Shown in pieces: positions 1 through 9,611 of a DNA stretch of 64,000 bases. Source of the stretch: Armatimonadaceae bacterium. GTDB lineage: Bacteria; Armatimonadota; Armatimonadia; Armatimonadales; Armatimonadaceae. Under the pieces are notes generated by a model. That model made no database searches. It worked only from the letters and a program-made list of their open reading frames with translations, and was not told where the DNA came from. The stretch covers positions 1-64,000 of the forward strand of contig JAUJOK010000005.1 of assembly GCA_030447685.1 (NCBI GenBank). The letters are read 5' to 3'. A program made the translations under genes and the position numbers. Each line of letters starts with the position of its first letter. Within the stretch, counting starts at the first letter, position 1.

Positions 1-154
1 AACGGCGGCACGAAAGAGAGTTTATCATCGCTGCTATAGAGTGTCAAGGGGGACCTGCGATAAATTGACAAAAACATTTTAGCCACCTCCGCTTGTTTGC
101 TTTCTCCACCGGCAGGGTACCTTTTTTGCAGTATCTACACGAAGGTAGGTTGTG

Positions 155-805
155 ATGACACAGACCATCTCGGCGGTTTTTCTTAACCCGGACGATGCAG
201 AGCGCGCAATTGGCGCATTGGAAGATCATGGCCTCGGTCGGGATGCTATTAGCGTTGTCACGGCTCACAACCAGGCTGAGGTAGACCAGACGCCAGCAGC
301 GGAGGAGCCGACACAGGACGGCTTCCTTGAAGTTCAGACCGAGGACCCGCCGACCCCCACGGATATGAATTCGGTTACCGAATCGCGCATGGGCGCTTCG
401 GCCACATCCATGGTCGAAGCGGAAGGAAAGCACGGCATTACTACCACTACCGCTGCCGATGCCCGGCGAGGTGCGGCGGAAGGGAGCGTTGTCGGCCTGG
501 GTATCGGATTGCTTGCCGGAGCCGCCGCGCTTTTTGTTCCCGGTGTCGGGCCAGTGCTGGCGGCAGGACCGCTCTGGGCGGCTTTAAGCGCCGCGCTGGG
601 CACCACGGCAGCAGGTGCGGTTGCAGGTGGTGTCACCGGCTATCTGGTAGACCAGGGTGTGTCCGAAGAGACGGCCACACGCTTCGGCCATGCGGTCGGC
701 GGCGGAAGCATCGTTGTTTCCGTATCTATGAAGCCGGGCCAGAATACGGCAGATGTCGAAGCTACCCTGGCTAAATATGGCGGAGATACCATTACCGTCC
801 ACTGA
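155..805 (+). CDS. YflT-domain (general stress type) protein with glycine-zipper segment
   Basis: A 216-residue protein. The first ~45 residues (TISAVFLNPDDAERAIGAL, then a DAISVVT strand) look like the heat-induced stress protein YflT fold, a ferredoxin-like alpha/beta domain. A central Gly/Ala-rich stretch, about residues 105-160, resembles the glycine-zipper segment of membrane-inserting proteins. The C-terminal ~50 residues form another YflT-like beta-alpha unit ending in DTITVH. I chose the ATG at 155 over the GTG at 152 because a GAAGGTAGG ribosome site (141-149) is well spaced from it. Function is not known; relatives are stress or envelope-associated proteins. It stands alone before a hairpin. 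Confidence 0.75.
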   Translation: MTQTISAVFLNPDDAERAIGALEDHGLGRDAISVVTAHNQAEVDQTPAAEEPTQDGFLEVQTEDPPTPTDMNSVTESRMGASATSMVEAEGKHGITTTTAADARRGAAEGSVVGLGIGLLAGAAALFVPGVGPVLAAGPLWAALSAALGTTAAGAVAGGVTGYLVDQGVSEETATRFGHAVGGGSIVVSVSMKPGQNTADVEATLAKYGGDTITVH

Positions 806-824
806 AGCCCGGCATAAACCCGCC

Positions 825-853
825 TTGCCGCTTCGCTTTCGCCATTGTATACT
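825..853 (+). promoter_or_regulatory. Putative sigma70-type promoter of the DUF255 gene
   Basis: TTGCCG (825-830), a 17 bp spacer and TATACT (848-853) lie 74 nt before the ATG at 927. The predicted transcription start near 860 coincides with a hairpin. The match is seen directly; activity is inferred. Confidence 0.5.
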
Positions 854-858
854 TCTCT

Positions 859-894
859 AAGGACAGCCGCCCTTCACCCGGTGCGGCTGTCCTT
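859..894 (+). promoter_or_regulatory. Hairpin at the predicted mRNA 5' end, or terminator of the preceding gene
   Basis: AAGGACAGCCGC (859-870) pairs perfectly with GCGGCTGTCCTT (883-894). No T-run follows, so it is a weak intrinsic terminator. It sits where the transcript from the 825-853 promoter would begin. It is followed by an 11-codon ORF (895-930, MTTPPIGTRNL) whose TGA overlaps the ATG of the next gene. Confidence 0.55.
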
Positions 895-926
895 ATGACA
901 ACTCCACCCATCGGAACCCGCAACTT

Positions 927-2711
927 ATGACTCAGATTTCGTGGCACCCGTTTGACGATGAAGCTTTCGCTGAAGCGAGCGCCCAGAACAAGCCCGTGCT
1001 GCTTTCCGTTTTCGCCGTCTGGTGCCATTTCTGCAAAGCGATGGACGAGCAGACCTACAGCAACGAGGCTATTGCACAGTACATAAACGAGCACTTCGTC
1101 CCCATTCGGGTCGATTCGGAAAAGCGCCCGGATGTGAATGCGCGCTACGCCATGGGCGGTCTGCCGGCTACCTGCGCCCTGACACCCGAAGGCGATGTTA
1201 TCTGGGGCGGCACCTCGGTTGCCCCGGATGTGATGGCACAGCTTTTACCGCAAATTCTAAACTCTTTTCACAATGATAAGGCGAACCTTACACGCCATGT
1301 CGCCGAACAGCGCGAACAGATAAAGCAGCAGGCCGATACTCCCTCGCTGGATCCTTCCCTGCCCGTGACGGGCGAAAGCACCCGCGCGGCGCTGTTAGCC
1401 ATTAAACACAACTTCGACTTCGCCTACGGCGGCTTTGGGCGGGAGCAGAAATTTGCGCACACCGATGCGCTGGAACTTTGCCTTCAGCAGTACGCGCGGT
1501 CAGTTGCCGCCGGGACGCCCGACGCTGATCTTTATATCGTGCTGGGAAAGACGTTCTGGGGCATGACGCACGGGGGCATGCATGACCGGGACGGCGGCGG
1601 GTTTTTTCGCTACACGCAGACACCCGATTGGCGCGAGCCGAACTACGAAAAACTGCTGGAGGAAAACGCCCTTATCGCTCGCACGTTCACGCGCGCCTAC
1701 CAACTGCTTGATAACGATCTGTGGAAAACTGTGGCAGAGAAGACGCTGCACTTCCTCGATACGACGCTGTATGACCTGGACAAAGGGGTCTGGGGCGGTT
1801 CGCAGGACGCAGACGTGGAGTACTACGCGCAGCCTCTGGCAGAGCGCACAGAGTGGAATCCGCCCACGATAGACGGCACCATTTTCTGCGGTCCCAACGC
1901 CCAGGCGGCTCGGGCGCACGTGGCCTGGTGGCAGGTAACGGGCGAAGCGGAGGCGCTGGCTATCGCCAAAGGCGCGGTGGATTTTCTGCTGACCCATCAC
2001 CTTCAGCCGGATGGCGCGCTCCAGCACTTCGTATCACCGGAAGCGGAGGAAGAGCGTGCCGCAGGCCGCATGCCCATGGGCCTTCTGGCGGACGCGGCGG
2101 ATGTGACGGCGGCCTGTCTGGACCTGTATGAGGCCAACCAGGGCGCGGCGTATCTCGATAACGCGGAGCGAATTGCCAACTGGGTGCAGGGCCATCTGGA
2201 AGACCCGCGGGGGGGCGGCTTGTTCGATGCGATTACGCGCCCCGAAGCGGTCGGGAACATGAAGTGGGGCACCAAAGACCTGACCGATAATATGCAGATG
2301 GTGGATGCCCTGCTGCGCCTGTTCCTCGCTACCGGCGATCAGCAGCACGCACGGCTTGCCCAGCGAACGCTGCAGGCGTTCGTCCCGGCGCTGGGCCAGC
2401 TTGGCTTTTTTGCGTCCAGCTATGCTCTGGCCGTCGAGCGCGCCGTTTCGCCGCCGATTCAGGTACACATCATAGGCGCACCGGACGATCCCCGAACGCA
2501 GGCGCTGTTGGCGGCGGCGCACCGGCCTTATCGCTTCGAACGCTTCGTTCAGTCCTTTGATCCGGCAGACCCGGATGATGCGGAATTCCTCCAGGAGCTG
2601 GACTATCCCGCGATAACCGAGCCGGTCGCTTATGTTTCCGTCGCCGCCAAGCGCCTCGATCCAACAAGCGACCCGACCCAACTGATTGAACTGGTACGAA
2701 CCGCCGCGTAA
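927..2711 (+). CDS. DUF255 / YyaL-type thioredoxin-domain protein
   Basis: A 594-residue protein of the SSP411/YyaL family. Residues 1-115 form a DUF255 thioredoxin-like domain with the redox motif WCHFCKAMD at about residue 32. The rest is the alpha/alpha-barrel region typical of the family, with GGFGREQKF and GGFFRYT motifs. Family members are usually nearer 680-700 residues and read WCHWCHVM; this one is shorter and has a variant motif. No signal peptide is visible, so it is probably cytoplasmic. The exact role is unknown; a redox or sugar-epimerase-like activity has been suggested for the fold. The ATG overlaps the stop of a short leader ORF, so it may be translationally coupled to it. 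Confidence 0.85.
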   Translation: MTQISWHPFDDEAFAEASAQNKPVLLSVFAVWCHFCKAMDEQTYSNEAIAQYINEHFVPIRVDSEKRPDVNARYAMGGLPATCALTPEGDVIWGGTSVAPDVMAQLLPQILNSFHNDKANLTRHVAEQREQIKQQADTPSLDPSLPVTGESTRAALLAIKHNFDFAYGGFGREQKFAHTDALELCLQQYARSVAAGTPDADLYIVLGKTFWGMTHGGMHDRDGGGFFRYTQTPDWREPNYEKLLEENALIARTFTRAYQLLDNDLWKTVAEKTLHFLDTTLYDLDKGVWGGSQDADVEYYAQPLAERTEWNPPTIDGTIFCGPNAQAARAHVAWWQVTGEAEALAIAKGAVDFLLTHHLQPDGALQHFVSPEAEEERAAGRMPMGLLADAADVTAACLDLYEANQGAAYLDNAERIANWVQGHLEDPRGGGLFDAITRPEAVGNMKWGTKDLTDNMQMVDALLRLFLATGDQQHARLAQRTLQAFVPALGQLGFFASSYALAVERAVSPPIQVHIIGAPDDPRTQALLAAAHRPYRFERFVQSFDPADPDDAEFLQELDYPAITEPVAYVSVAAKRLDPTSDPTQLIELVRTAA

Positions 2712-2714
2712 CAG

Positions 2715-2748
2715 CCAGCGCCTGCCCTAATACCCCGCTCGGCGCTGG
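2715..2748. terminator. Hairpin between convergent genes
   Basis: CCAGCGCC (2715-2722) and GGCGCTGG (2741-2748) form an 8 bp stem between and into the converging DUF255 and CHASE2 genes. It could end transcription from both sides. The T-tails are poor. Confidence 0.35.
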
Positions 2749-4079
2749 TTTGCCCCGAAAATCGATGCGCAGGCGACCGCAATGACGGTAATAGCTCCCA
2801 GCACAAGCAGAGCCGGAAGCACCGGCAAAAGCCGCTCCATAAACGTCAGCAGGCACCAGGCCACAATCAGGTACAGGACGGACAGGCCGACACCGAGCAG
2901 GAAAGCGGATAGAGGGCGGGACGCGGCAATCAGCAGCCCCCCTATGACCCCGAGCACGACGAGCGTCGCCAGCACATCATTGCCGCGCGCACGCGCAATG
3001 TAAGATCGGCTGAGGATGGAGGCGATGGCGTTTGCGGTAATCTCCACGCGCGGCATTTCGCCCTGTGGCGTCAGACGCTTGTCGGTCTCTTTCACGCCGG
3101 AAGCGGTCACGCCGAACAGGACGACTTTGCCGCGAAACGAGGCGGCGGGTATGCGCCCGGTCGCGACATCCGCGAAGGAAAGCCGCTGAAACGATCCCGC
3201 CGGACCGGCATAGTTAATGACCATGCGGCTCGCGCTGTCCACGGGAATCACCACCGGCTGGCCCAGTTCGCCGTCGAACCGTACCGTGTCCCCTTCGGCG
3301 CGCAGGCTCGTCTTGTCCATCTGGAACGTCTGGAGTGCGGCGGTCAGAGCGAGATTGGGCAGCGCTACCGTGGCGTTTTCCAATCTTGCGGGTGGCACGG
3401 AGCGCGGCAGCGGCGCGGTGGCCTTCGGCGTCTGCACCTTAGACAGATACAGCATCCGCGCATGGCGAATGATACCGTCCTGATCGGTTTCCCGCAGAAA
3501 AACGCCGACCCCGCGCGCGCTCTCAGTGAAGTCGGAAACCGGCGGCTCAAAGAACGCCCACGTAAACGGCGTAACCGCTGCCGATCCGCGCAGCGTTACG
3601 CGGTCCGCCAGGGCGAACTTCTCCAGAAAACGCAGCGACCGCACATCGTCCGGCGTCCATTTCTGCGCTTGAGCCGCGTCATAGCCCATGCCGAGCACGG
3701 TGCGCCGCCCGTTCGCCATACGCTTCCATAACGCTTCGTCGGCGGCATCCGTGGTGCGCCGCTCCAGCGCGATATCGAAAACCGCCACCTTCGCCCCGCC
3801 CGCCTGCACCTGCCGCAGTCCCTGCGCCCAGACGGTTCGGCTCCAGGGCAGCTTGCCGTACTTTTTGACGCTTGCGTCATCGGCGGCGACGATAACCACA
3901 TCGGGCCGGGGCGACGGCACCGGGCGAAAGCCAAGCAGCATATCCTGCGCGCGCAGCTCGTTCCGGCCCGGCCAGAGCCTTCCGGCCTGCGCCGCCTCCA
4001 GCTCGCTTCGTCGAATAAAGAAACCGACGGTGACGGATAACAGAACGGCTAAAACGAAAACAACGGCACGACGGGCCAT
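2727..4079 (-). CDS. CHASE2-domain integral membrane protein
   Basis: A 450-residue protein with one N-terminal membrane helix (VVFVLAVLLSVTVGFFI), a large extracytoplasmic CHASE2 region (DVVIVAADDASVKKYGKLPWSRTVWA, with VVLFGVTASGVKETDKR near its end) and three C-terminal membrane helices. In most CHASE2 proteins a cyclase, kinase or phosphatase follows the last helix; here the chain ends right after it, so it is an output-less sensor or acts through a partner. The open frame extends upstream to 4145, but GGGAGGT just before the ATG at 4079 and the immediate membrane anchor support the shorter start. Confidence 0.8.
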   Translation of the reverse strand: MARRAVVFVLAVLLSVTVGFFIRRSELEAAQAGRLWPGRNELRAQDMLLGFRPVPSPRPDVVIVAADDASVKKYGKLPWSRTVWAQGLRQVQAGGAKVAVFDIALERRTTDAADEALWKRMANGRRTVLGMGYDAAQAQKWTPDDVRSLRFLEKFALADRVTLRGSAAVTPFTWAFFEPPVSDFTESARGVGVFLRETDQDGIIRHARMLYLSKVQTPKATAPLPRSVPPARLENATVALPNLALTAALQTFQMDKTSLRAEGDTVRFDGELGQPVVIPVDSASRMVINYAGPAGSFQRLSFADVATGRIPAASFRGKVVLFGVTASGVKETDKRLTPQGEMPRVEITANAIASILSRSYIARARGNDVLATLVVLGVIGGLLIAASRPLSAFLLGVGLSVLYLIVAWCLLTFMERLLPVLPALLVLGAITVIAVACASIFGANQRRAGY

Positions 4080-4122
4080 AAGATTCAAACCTCCCACCAC
4101 GCCGATTATTCCCGAATAGCGG

Positions 4123-4185
4123 ACGGACGCAAACTTACGGCCCACGGACGCAAACCTGCGGTCTACGGACGCAAACCTGCGGCCT
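4123..4185. repeat. Three tandem copies of a 21 bp repeat
   Basis: Units begin at 4123, 4144 and 4165 with the form ACGGACGCAAACYTRCGGYCY. Copies 2 and 3 differ only at the end; copy 1 has two more changes. The array separates the starts of the CHASE2 gene and the cysN terminus. The units are too few and too contiguous for CRISPR. Confidence 0.85.
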
Positions 4186-4196
4186 CATGTGCCCTT

Positions 4197-5505
4197 TTAT
4201 AGAATCATTCCCGCCCCGACCGTCTCGTTTGTCGCCTCATCAATAAGAATCATGCTGCCCGTAGCGCGATTTGTCCGATAGCTGTCGAATAACAGAGGCT
4301 TGGTCGTGCGAATCGTGATCCGCGCGATGTCGTTCATACGCACGTCTTTGCCCGCTTCAACCGGCTCCAGGCTCGTAATATCTATCTTATGGGCTATGTC
4401 TTTAACGACGCACCGCACCTCTTTCGTCGTATGCTTGAGCGCGAATTTCGCCCCGGGCGTCAGCCGCTTCTCGTTCAGCCAGCAGACAACCATCTCCACA
4501 TCCTGCGACACCCGCGGAACGCTGTCTCCGCTGACGATCATATCACCCCGGCTGATGTCGATGTCATCTTCCAGTGTCAGCGTCACCGACATCGGCGCGA
4601 ACGCCTCGTCCACTGGCCCCTCGAACGTATCAATTGAGCGCAGAGTTGAGGAAAGGCCGGACGGCAGCACGGTAACGGTATCGCCTTTTCGGAAGACGCC
4701 CCCACCGATCCGGCCCGCATACCCGCGATAATCATGGTGCTCCAGGGACTGCGGACGCAGAACATACTGCACCGGAAAGCGCCCGTCGCGGCGGTTGTAG
4801 TCATCCGTAATCGGAATCGTTTCCAGCAGGGCCAGCAGCGTCGGCCCCTCATACCAGTCCATATTTTCCGAGCGATCCACCACATTATCGCCGTTCAGCG
4901 CGCTGATGGGAATAAAGCGCACGTCGGCGGCATCCAGCTTCGCGGCGAAACGCTCGAACTCGTCGCGGATACGCTCGAATACCTCCTGCTGGAAATCCAC
5001 CAGGTCCATCTTGTTGACGCAGACGACAATGTGCGGAATCCGAAGCAGGGAAGCGATAACGGCGTGGCGGTGCGTCTGCTCGATAACCCTTGCGGGCATC
5101 GATCAGGATAATGGCAAGGTTGGCGGTCGAAGCGCCCGTGACCATGTTGCGCGTGTACTGCACATGGCCCGGCGTATCAGCGATAATGAACTTACGCTTC
5201 GGCGTTGCGAAATAGCGGTAGGCAACATCAATCGTGATCCCCTGCTCCCGCTCGGCCCGAAGCCCGTCGGTGAGCAGCGCCAGATTGACATACTCCTCGC
5301 CGCGCTTTTCGCTGGACTGACGGATCGCCTCGTACTGGTCGTCAAAGACCGACTTGCTGTCGTACAGCAGCCGCCCGATCAGCGTGCTTTTGCCGTCGTC
5401 CACGCTGCCCGCCGTGGTAAAGCGCAGCAGTTCCATATCCAGATAACTGTTGCTGGAGAATACCGGCGCGTCTTCGTGGATACCGTTGTTAGAAATAGCC
5501 TTCAC
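4197..5505 (-). CDS. cysN: Sulfate adenylyltransferase subunit 1 (GTPase), frameshifted
   Basis: CysN couples GTP hydrolysis to formation of adenosine 5'-phosphosulfate by CysD. The N-terminus has the P-loop GSVDDGKST and [13 protein letters not shown]; after a frame change near 5086-5096 the chain resumes with [15 protein letters not shown] and the EF-Tu-like beta-barrel domains. The 10 bases AAGGGTTATC (minus strand) read as ARKGY in one frame and RVIEQ in the next; two more Gs would give the canonical ARKGVIEQT. I place the start at a GTG (5505) that overlaps the end of cysD by 17 nt; the apparent in-frame fusion to CysD is explained under cysD. About 436 residues once corrected. Confidence 0.85.
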
Positions 5506-6408
5506 GCTTCGATCTTCCATAGCTGCTTCGGAACGCTTGTCATCGGCGCGCGTGCCCCGCTCCGTCACACGGGTCGCCGCCACTTCCTGAATAATCTCTT
5601 CCACGGAGCGCGCCGGAGAAAGCACTGCGCCCGTGCAGGTCATGTCGCCAATAGTGCGGAAGCGCACCTGATATTCTCCAACGGTGTCGGACGGCTTCAG
5701 GGTCAGGTAGTCCGACTTCGCCAGCAGCATCCCATCCCGCTCCACGCATTCTCTTAAATGGGTGAAATAAAGGCTTGGCATCGGAATACGCTCCTGGAGC
5801 AGGTACTGCCACACGTCCATCTCCGTCCAGTTGCTGATCGGGAACACGCGGAAATGCTCGCCGATGTTTTTCCTGCCATTGAACAGGTTCCACAACTCCG
5901 GGCGCTGGTTTTTGGGGTCCCACTGGCCGAACTCATCGCGATGGGAAAAGAACCGCTCCTTGGCCCGCGCCTTTTCCTCGTCACGCCGCGCCCCACCGAT
6001 TGCGGCATCGAACTTCAGCTCCTCGATGGCATCCAGCAGGGTCACGGTTTGCAGGACATTGCGGCTGGCGTTCGGCCCCTTCTCCTCGACCGCGCGCCCC
6101 TGGTCAATCGAATCCTGCACATGGCGGACGATCAGCTTCGCGCCGATCTTTTCCATCCAGTCGTCCCGGTAGGCAAGCGTCTCGTCAAAGTTATGTCCGG
6201 TATCGATGTGCATAAGCGGGAAAGGAATGCGGGCAGGCCAGAATGCCTTACGCGCCAGATGGCTGACGATGATGGAGTCCTTGCCGCCGGAAAACAGCAG
6301 CACCGGGTTCTCGAACTGGGCCGCCACCTCCCGGATCACGAAGATGGATTCCGCTTCCAGTTCCTGCAAGTGTGTCAGACGGTAGGGTTTTATCTCGGTG
6401 CTTATCAT
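5489..6408 (-). CDS. cysD: Sulfate adenylyltransferase subunit 2
   Basis: ATP sulfurylase small subunit, which adenylates sulfate to APS for assimilation in the cytoplasm. The PP-loop [13 protein letters not shown] and [16 protein letters not shown] are clearly seen. The reading frame runs straight into cysN, but inserting one A in CGAAGC (near 5509-5511) gives the standard CysD tail EDRKREGYF followed by TAA at 5489-5491. I therefore call two overlapping genes, not a fusion. The ATG overlaps the stop of the uracil-DNA glycosylase gene (ATGA), so the three genes are probably one transcript. Confidence 0.88.
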
Positions 6409-7049
6409 TGGTTTCTTTGCCCAAATCCTTGCCGCGCTTCCCGCAGCCGCTCGATTGCGTCGGCCAGTAGCTGCCGATGCGCCGGGTCGTTCAGCCAGGT
6501 GCTTGCCCCTGACGAATGCGGCAAGGGAATATAGGTCACACCCTCTTTTTCAAACGACCGGCCCACCAACTGATTCAGCGGCGCTTTGCTTAAAAACGTG
6601 CCGATAGCCAGGCCGCCGAACAGCACAATCACCCGAGGCTGCACAAGCGCCAGTTCCTGATCCAGCCACGGCCTGCACAGCGCCTGCTCGGCCCGCGACG
6701 GCAGCCGGTCCGTGGAAGAACCCGGCAGCCTGCCGGGAAAGCACTTGGTGATCGCCGCCAGATAGACGCGCGTCCCAAACGCTTCCGGCGCGAACCCGGC
6801 CTCCACAAACCAGCCCTGCAAACGCTCTCCCGCCGGTCCGCGATAAAAAGTGGCGGTTTCATGCGCCGTTCGGCTTGGAGCCTGTCCGATCACCATAAAC
6901 GGCGCATCCGCATCGCCCGCCGTCAGCGGGCGCGCTTCCGCAATATGTCCGGCGTCTTCACAGCGGGTGCAGGCGCGTATTTCGCCCTGAAGTATCGGCA
7001 GCGACGGCTTGTCGGTAATTCCGACCGCATTTGTCGGCAATTTTATCAT
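6405..7049 (-). CDS. Uracil-DNA glycosylase superfamily protein (family 4/5-like)
   Basis: A 214-residue protein. Visible signatures are ACTRCEDAG, the motif-A region [10 protein letters not shown] followed by [35 protein letters not shown] and the C-terminal PLPHSSGAS, the position of the HPS motif. Cysteines at ACTRC, TKCF and ALCRP resemble the four Fe-S ligands of family 4 enzymes. Such enzymes remove uracil from DNA in base excision repair. The ORF is open to 7151, but that extension crosses a terminator, so I start at the ATG at 7049. Its stop overlaps the cysD start. Confidence 0.82.
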   Translation of the reverse strand: MIKLPTNAVGITDKPSLPILQGEIRACTRCEDAGHIAEARPLTAGDADAPFMVIGQAPSRTAHETATFYRGPAGERLQGWFVEAGFAPEAFGTRVYLAAITKCFPGRLPGSSTDRLPSRAEQALCRPWLDQELALVQPRVIVLFGGLAIGTFLSKAPLNQLVGRSFEKEGVTYIPLPHSSGASTWLNDPAHRQLLADAIERLREARQGFGQRNQ

Positions 7050-9583
7050 GTCTTTCTCGGTCCTGTCAACCCCGCTTCCCGGTCCGGGCAGGTCGGCAAA
7101 AAGCCCCCGTGCCAAAGCACGGGGGCTTTTGTACACACTACTCCCGCGCACGACCGACGCGGCGGGTTGGCGGCGGCGCGAGCAGGCTCCGGCACGGGAC
7201 GTCCGCGCCGCTGGCGGCGCTTTTCGCGCCGGTCGGTCTTATCCGTCGTCGGTTCCGAATCGGGCGCGTTCGCCTGCTCGTCGCCGATAAGGCCGGTTTC
7301 GAGGGCGCGGCGTCGCCAGGCAACCAGACCGCCCAGCGTGTACAGCAGTGTCCCGAGCCAGACCAGACCGACCATCGGCTTGGTGCTTATATCGATACGC
7401 AACAGCTCGCTCGGGTCAGGCAGGCCGGTGGTCGAAAGCTGCGCCGCCTGCGGGAACCGGGGTTCATCCAGTGTCAAAACCCCGTTTTGCGTTCCCGGTA
7501 TCTTTACCGGAACCGTGCTCATGCCGGTCTTGGTCATCACTATCTCGGGGGCGACCGATGTCTTCTCCCCTTTATAAATGACGTCCACAAGCGCCCGCAC
7601 ACGAACCTCGTCCAGTTTGTTGACCGCATCCATGCCGCCGGACTTCATCATCTCCCGCGTCTTATCGTCGAAATCCAGCCCCCAGAACTTGAACGTATAG
7701 TCGCCGAAGGTCTTTTCATTCATCGCCTCCGCTACCCATCCCGCATTCGGGCTGTTCTCATCGGTAGATAAAGGCCCTTTCTGGTGTGCGATGTAGAGAT
7801 CACCCCACGGATACGGGTTGTTCCAGGGCATCAGGTCACCAAGTGAACGGACGTTATAGATGTTCGGAAAGATGGCGGGTGGATTGCCGAACAGCATATT
7901 CTGCCCGCCCAGCGGCGCGATATACAGATGCGGGTTCGCTTCCCAGGTTCTGCCGCCGCGCTCCACGCGAATGCGCAGGGCGTTATCCCGATCATAAATA
8001 TTCGAGGTCGTTCCCAGGTAGGTCAGCTTGTACCCCAGGGTCTCGACCGGCCTGTCCTTTATCAGATTCACCTGATCGTTCCGGGAAAAGGCCACCAGGC
8101 AGGCCACTCCCATAAGCACCAAGCCTGCACCCATGTGGGCGACGAAGCCGCCGACCGTGCGCCGGGATTCACGCCGTTTCAGGCGCGGCAGGAGCAGCAG
8201 CACATTGGTAAGCGCCGCGAACGTGCCCGCCGCAAACATCAGAAGCATCCACGGATCACGCGCGCCCATCAGCAGCATCCCGAACGTCAGCGCGATAGAG
8301 AGTGCGTAGGCCGGGAACAGGCGGCGCAGAACGCCGTCGGTATCGGTCGCGCGCCAGGCGAAGTAGGGCGTCGTCGCCATGCCCAGCGCCAGCAGAATCG
8401 CCAGCGGGAAGGTGGCCTGGTTGTAAAACGAGGGCTGCGCCGCCGCTCCTTTTTCCTGCCACAGTTTGGTAATCAGCGGAGCGCTCATTCCCACCGCTGT
8501 AATCAGGCCGATTATGCCCAGCAGAGTGGAGGCGATAAAGAAGCCGAACTCACGGGTGACGACGCGCTCATAGGAGGCCGGTTTCGGGATCGCCTTGAAA
8601 CGCAGGATCACCAGCGTCAGCGGCACGAACGTCGCCGCCAGGACTCCGCCCAGCAGCAGCGCAAAACCGTCCTTGCCCAGCGACGAGAAGGTATGGACGG
8701 AAAAGCCTTCCAGAAGCCCGGTGCGTGTCAGGAACGTGCCGTAAAACATAAAGGCGAACGGCAGGAAGCCCAGAAACAGATTGGTGACTTTGTAGCCGCC
8801 GTTGGCGCGCTGGATGGCGATACCGTGCAGCAGTCCCGTGATAAACAGCCAGGGAACCAGCGACGAGTTCTCCACCGGGTCCCAGGCCCAGAAGCCGCCC
8901 CAGCCCAGCGTTTCATAGGCCCAGTAGCCGCCTAAGGCAACCCCGAAACCGAGCGTGGCGAACGAAAAAAGTGTCCACGGAAACGCGCCTTTCACCCAGC
9001 CGTCCCAATCGCGGTGAAGCAGGCCGTACAGCGTCCAGGCAAAGGGAATGACGAGCGAGGAGAAGCCGATGAAAAGAACGGGCGGGTGGATGACCATCCA
9101 GGGGTTTTCCAGCAGTGGATTCAGCCCCTGACCGTCTTTAGGCGTCGGCCCCGTGCCCAGTGCGAAGGGACACTTTACCAGCAGCAGCACGAGCAGGAAC
9201 GCCTGCACGACACCGACCACGGGCCAGACCTTTGCCTCGCGCCCGCCCGCGCGCCACGCCAGAAGCGTCCCCAGGAGCGCCGTAAAGAACGCCCACAGCA
9301 GGATACTGCCTTCCTGCCCGCCCCAGAAGGCAGCGAACAGATATTTCGGGGCGGAACGCTTGGCGGAGAACGCCGCCACATACGCTACCTGGAACTGGTG
9401 CGTCCCGATCAGATACACCAGATACCCGGAGGCCGCGACGATGGACGCCGCCGCCGCCGCCACCATCCAGCGCGCGGGCCGGGCGAGCGAGGCGCGGCTC
9501 TCTTTTCGCGAAAGGAGGAACAGAGCGGTCGCTGCGACTGTCGCCAGAAGCGCCGCGATAAGTAGGCTGTATCCTAAAATCAT
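7046..9583 (-). CDS. ccmF: Cytochrome c heme lyase subunit CcmF
   Basis: A polytopic membrane protein that, in system I maturation, attaches heme from holo-CcmE to apocytochrome c. The tryptophan-rich WWD-type motif GGFWAWDPVENSSLVPW and many hydrophobic helices are evident. It is the last ccm gene here. The open frame (845 codons) is longer than usual for CcmF and reads through a strong terminator at 7098-7130. In the neighbouring frame a TAG (7138-7140) lies just before that terminator, so the true end is probably there and a small indel distorts the last ~35 codons. No ccmG or ccmH follows. Confidence 0.9.
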   Translation of the reverse strand: MILGYSLLIAALLATVAATALFLLSRKESRASLARPARWMVAAAAASIVAASGYLVYLIGTHQFQVAYVAAFSAKRSAPKYLFAAFWGGQEGSILLWAFFTALLGTLLAWRAGGREAKVWPVVGVVQAFLLVLLLVKCPFALGTGPTPKDGQGLNPLLENPWMVIHPPVLFIGFSSLVIPFAWTLYGLLHRDWDGWVKGAFPWTLFSFATLGFGVALGGYWAYETLGWGGFWAWDPVENSSLVPWLFITGLLHGIAIQRANGGYKVTNLFLGFLPFAFMFYGTFLTRTGLLEGFSVHTFSSLGKDGFALLLGGVLAATFVPLTLVILRFKAIPKPASYERVVTREFGFFIASTLLGIIGLITAVGMSAPLITKLWQEKGAAAQPSFYNQATFPLAILLALGMATTPYFAWRATDTDGVLRRLFPAYALSIALTFGMLLMGARDPWMLLMFAAGTFAALTNVLLLLPRLKRRESRRTVGGFVAHMGAGLVLMGVACLVAFSRNDQVNLIKDRPVETLGYKLTYLGTTSNIYDRDNALRIRVERGGRTWEANPHLYIAPLGGQNMLFGNPPAIFPNIYNVRSLGDLMPWNNPYPWGDLYIAHQKGPLSTDENSPNAGWVAEAMNEKTFGDYTFKFWGLDFDDKTREMMKSGGMDAVNKLDEVRVRALVDVIYKGEKTSVAPEIVMTKTGMSTVPVKIPGTQNGVLTLDEPRFPQAAQLSTTGLPDPSELLRIDISTKPMVGLVWLGTLLYTLGGLVAWRRRALETGLIGDEQANAPDSEPTTDKTDRREKRRQRRGRPVPEPARAAANPPRRSCAGVVCTKAPVLWHGGFLPTCPDREAGLTGPRKT
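7098..7130 (-). terminator. Intrinsic terminator of the ccm operon
   Basis: AAAAGCCCCCGTGC and GCACGGGGGCTTTT form a perfect GC-rich stem around CAAA. On the minus strand it ends in a T-run, directly after ccmF. Confidence 0.85.
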
Positions 9584-9611
9584 GATGTGTACTTTCCGCC
9601 CCAGGTCCGCA

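Noticed and set aside
4123-4185. CRISPR-like array
   Set aside because: Three contiguous 21 bp units with no spacers and no cas genes; a simple tandem repeat.
4197-6408. In-frame CysD-CysN fusion protein
   Set aside because: Adding one A near 5510 gives CysD its standard EDRKREGYF tail and stop, and cysN then starts at a GTG overlapping it. The fusion is an artefact of an indel.
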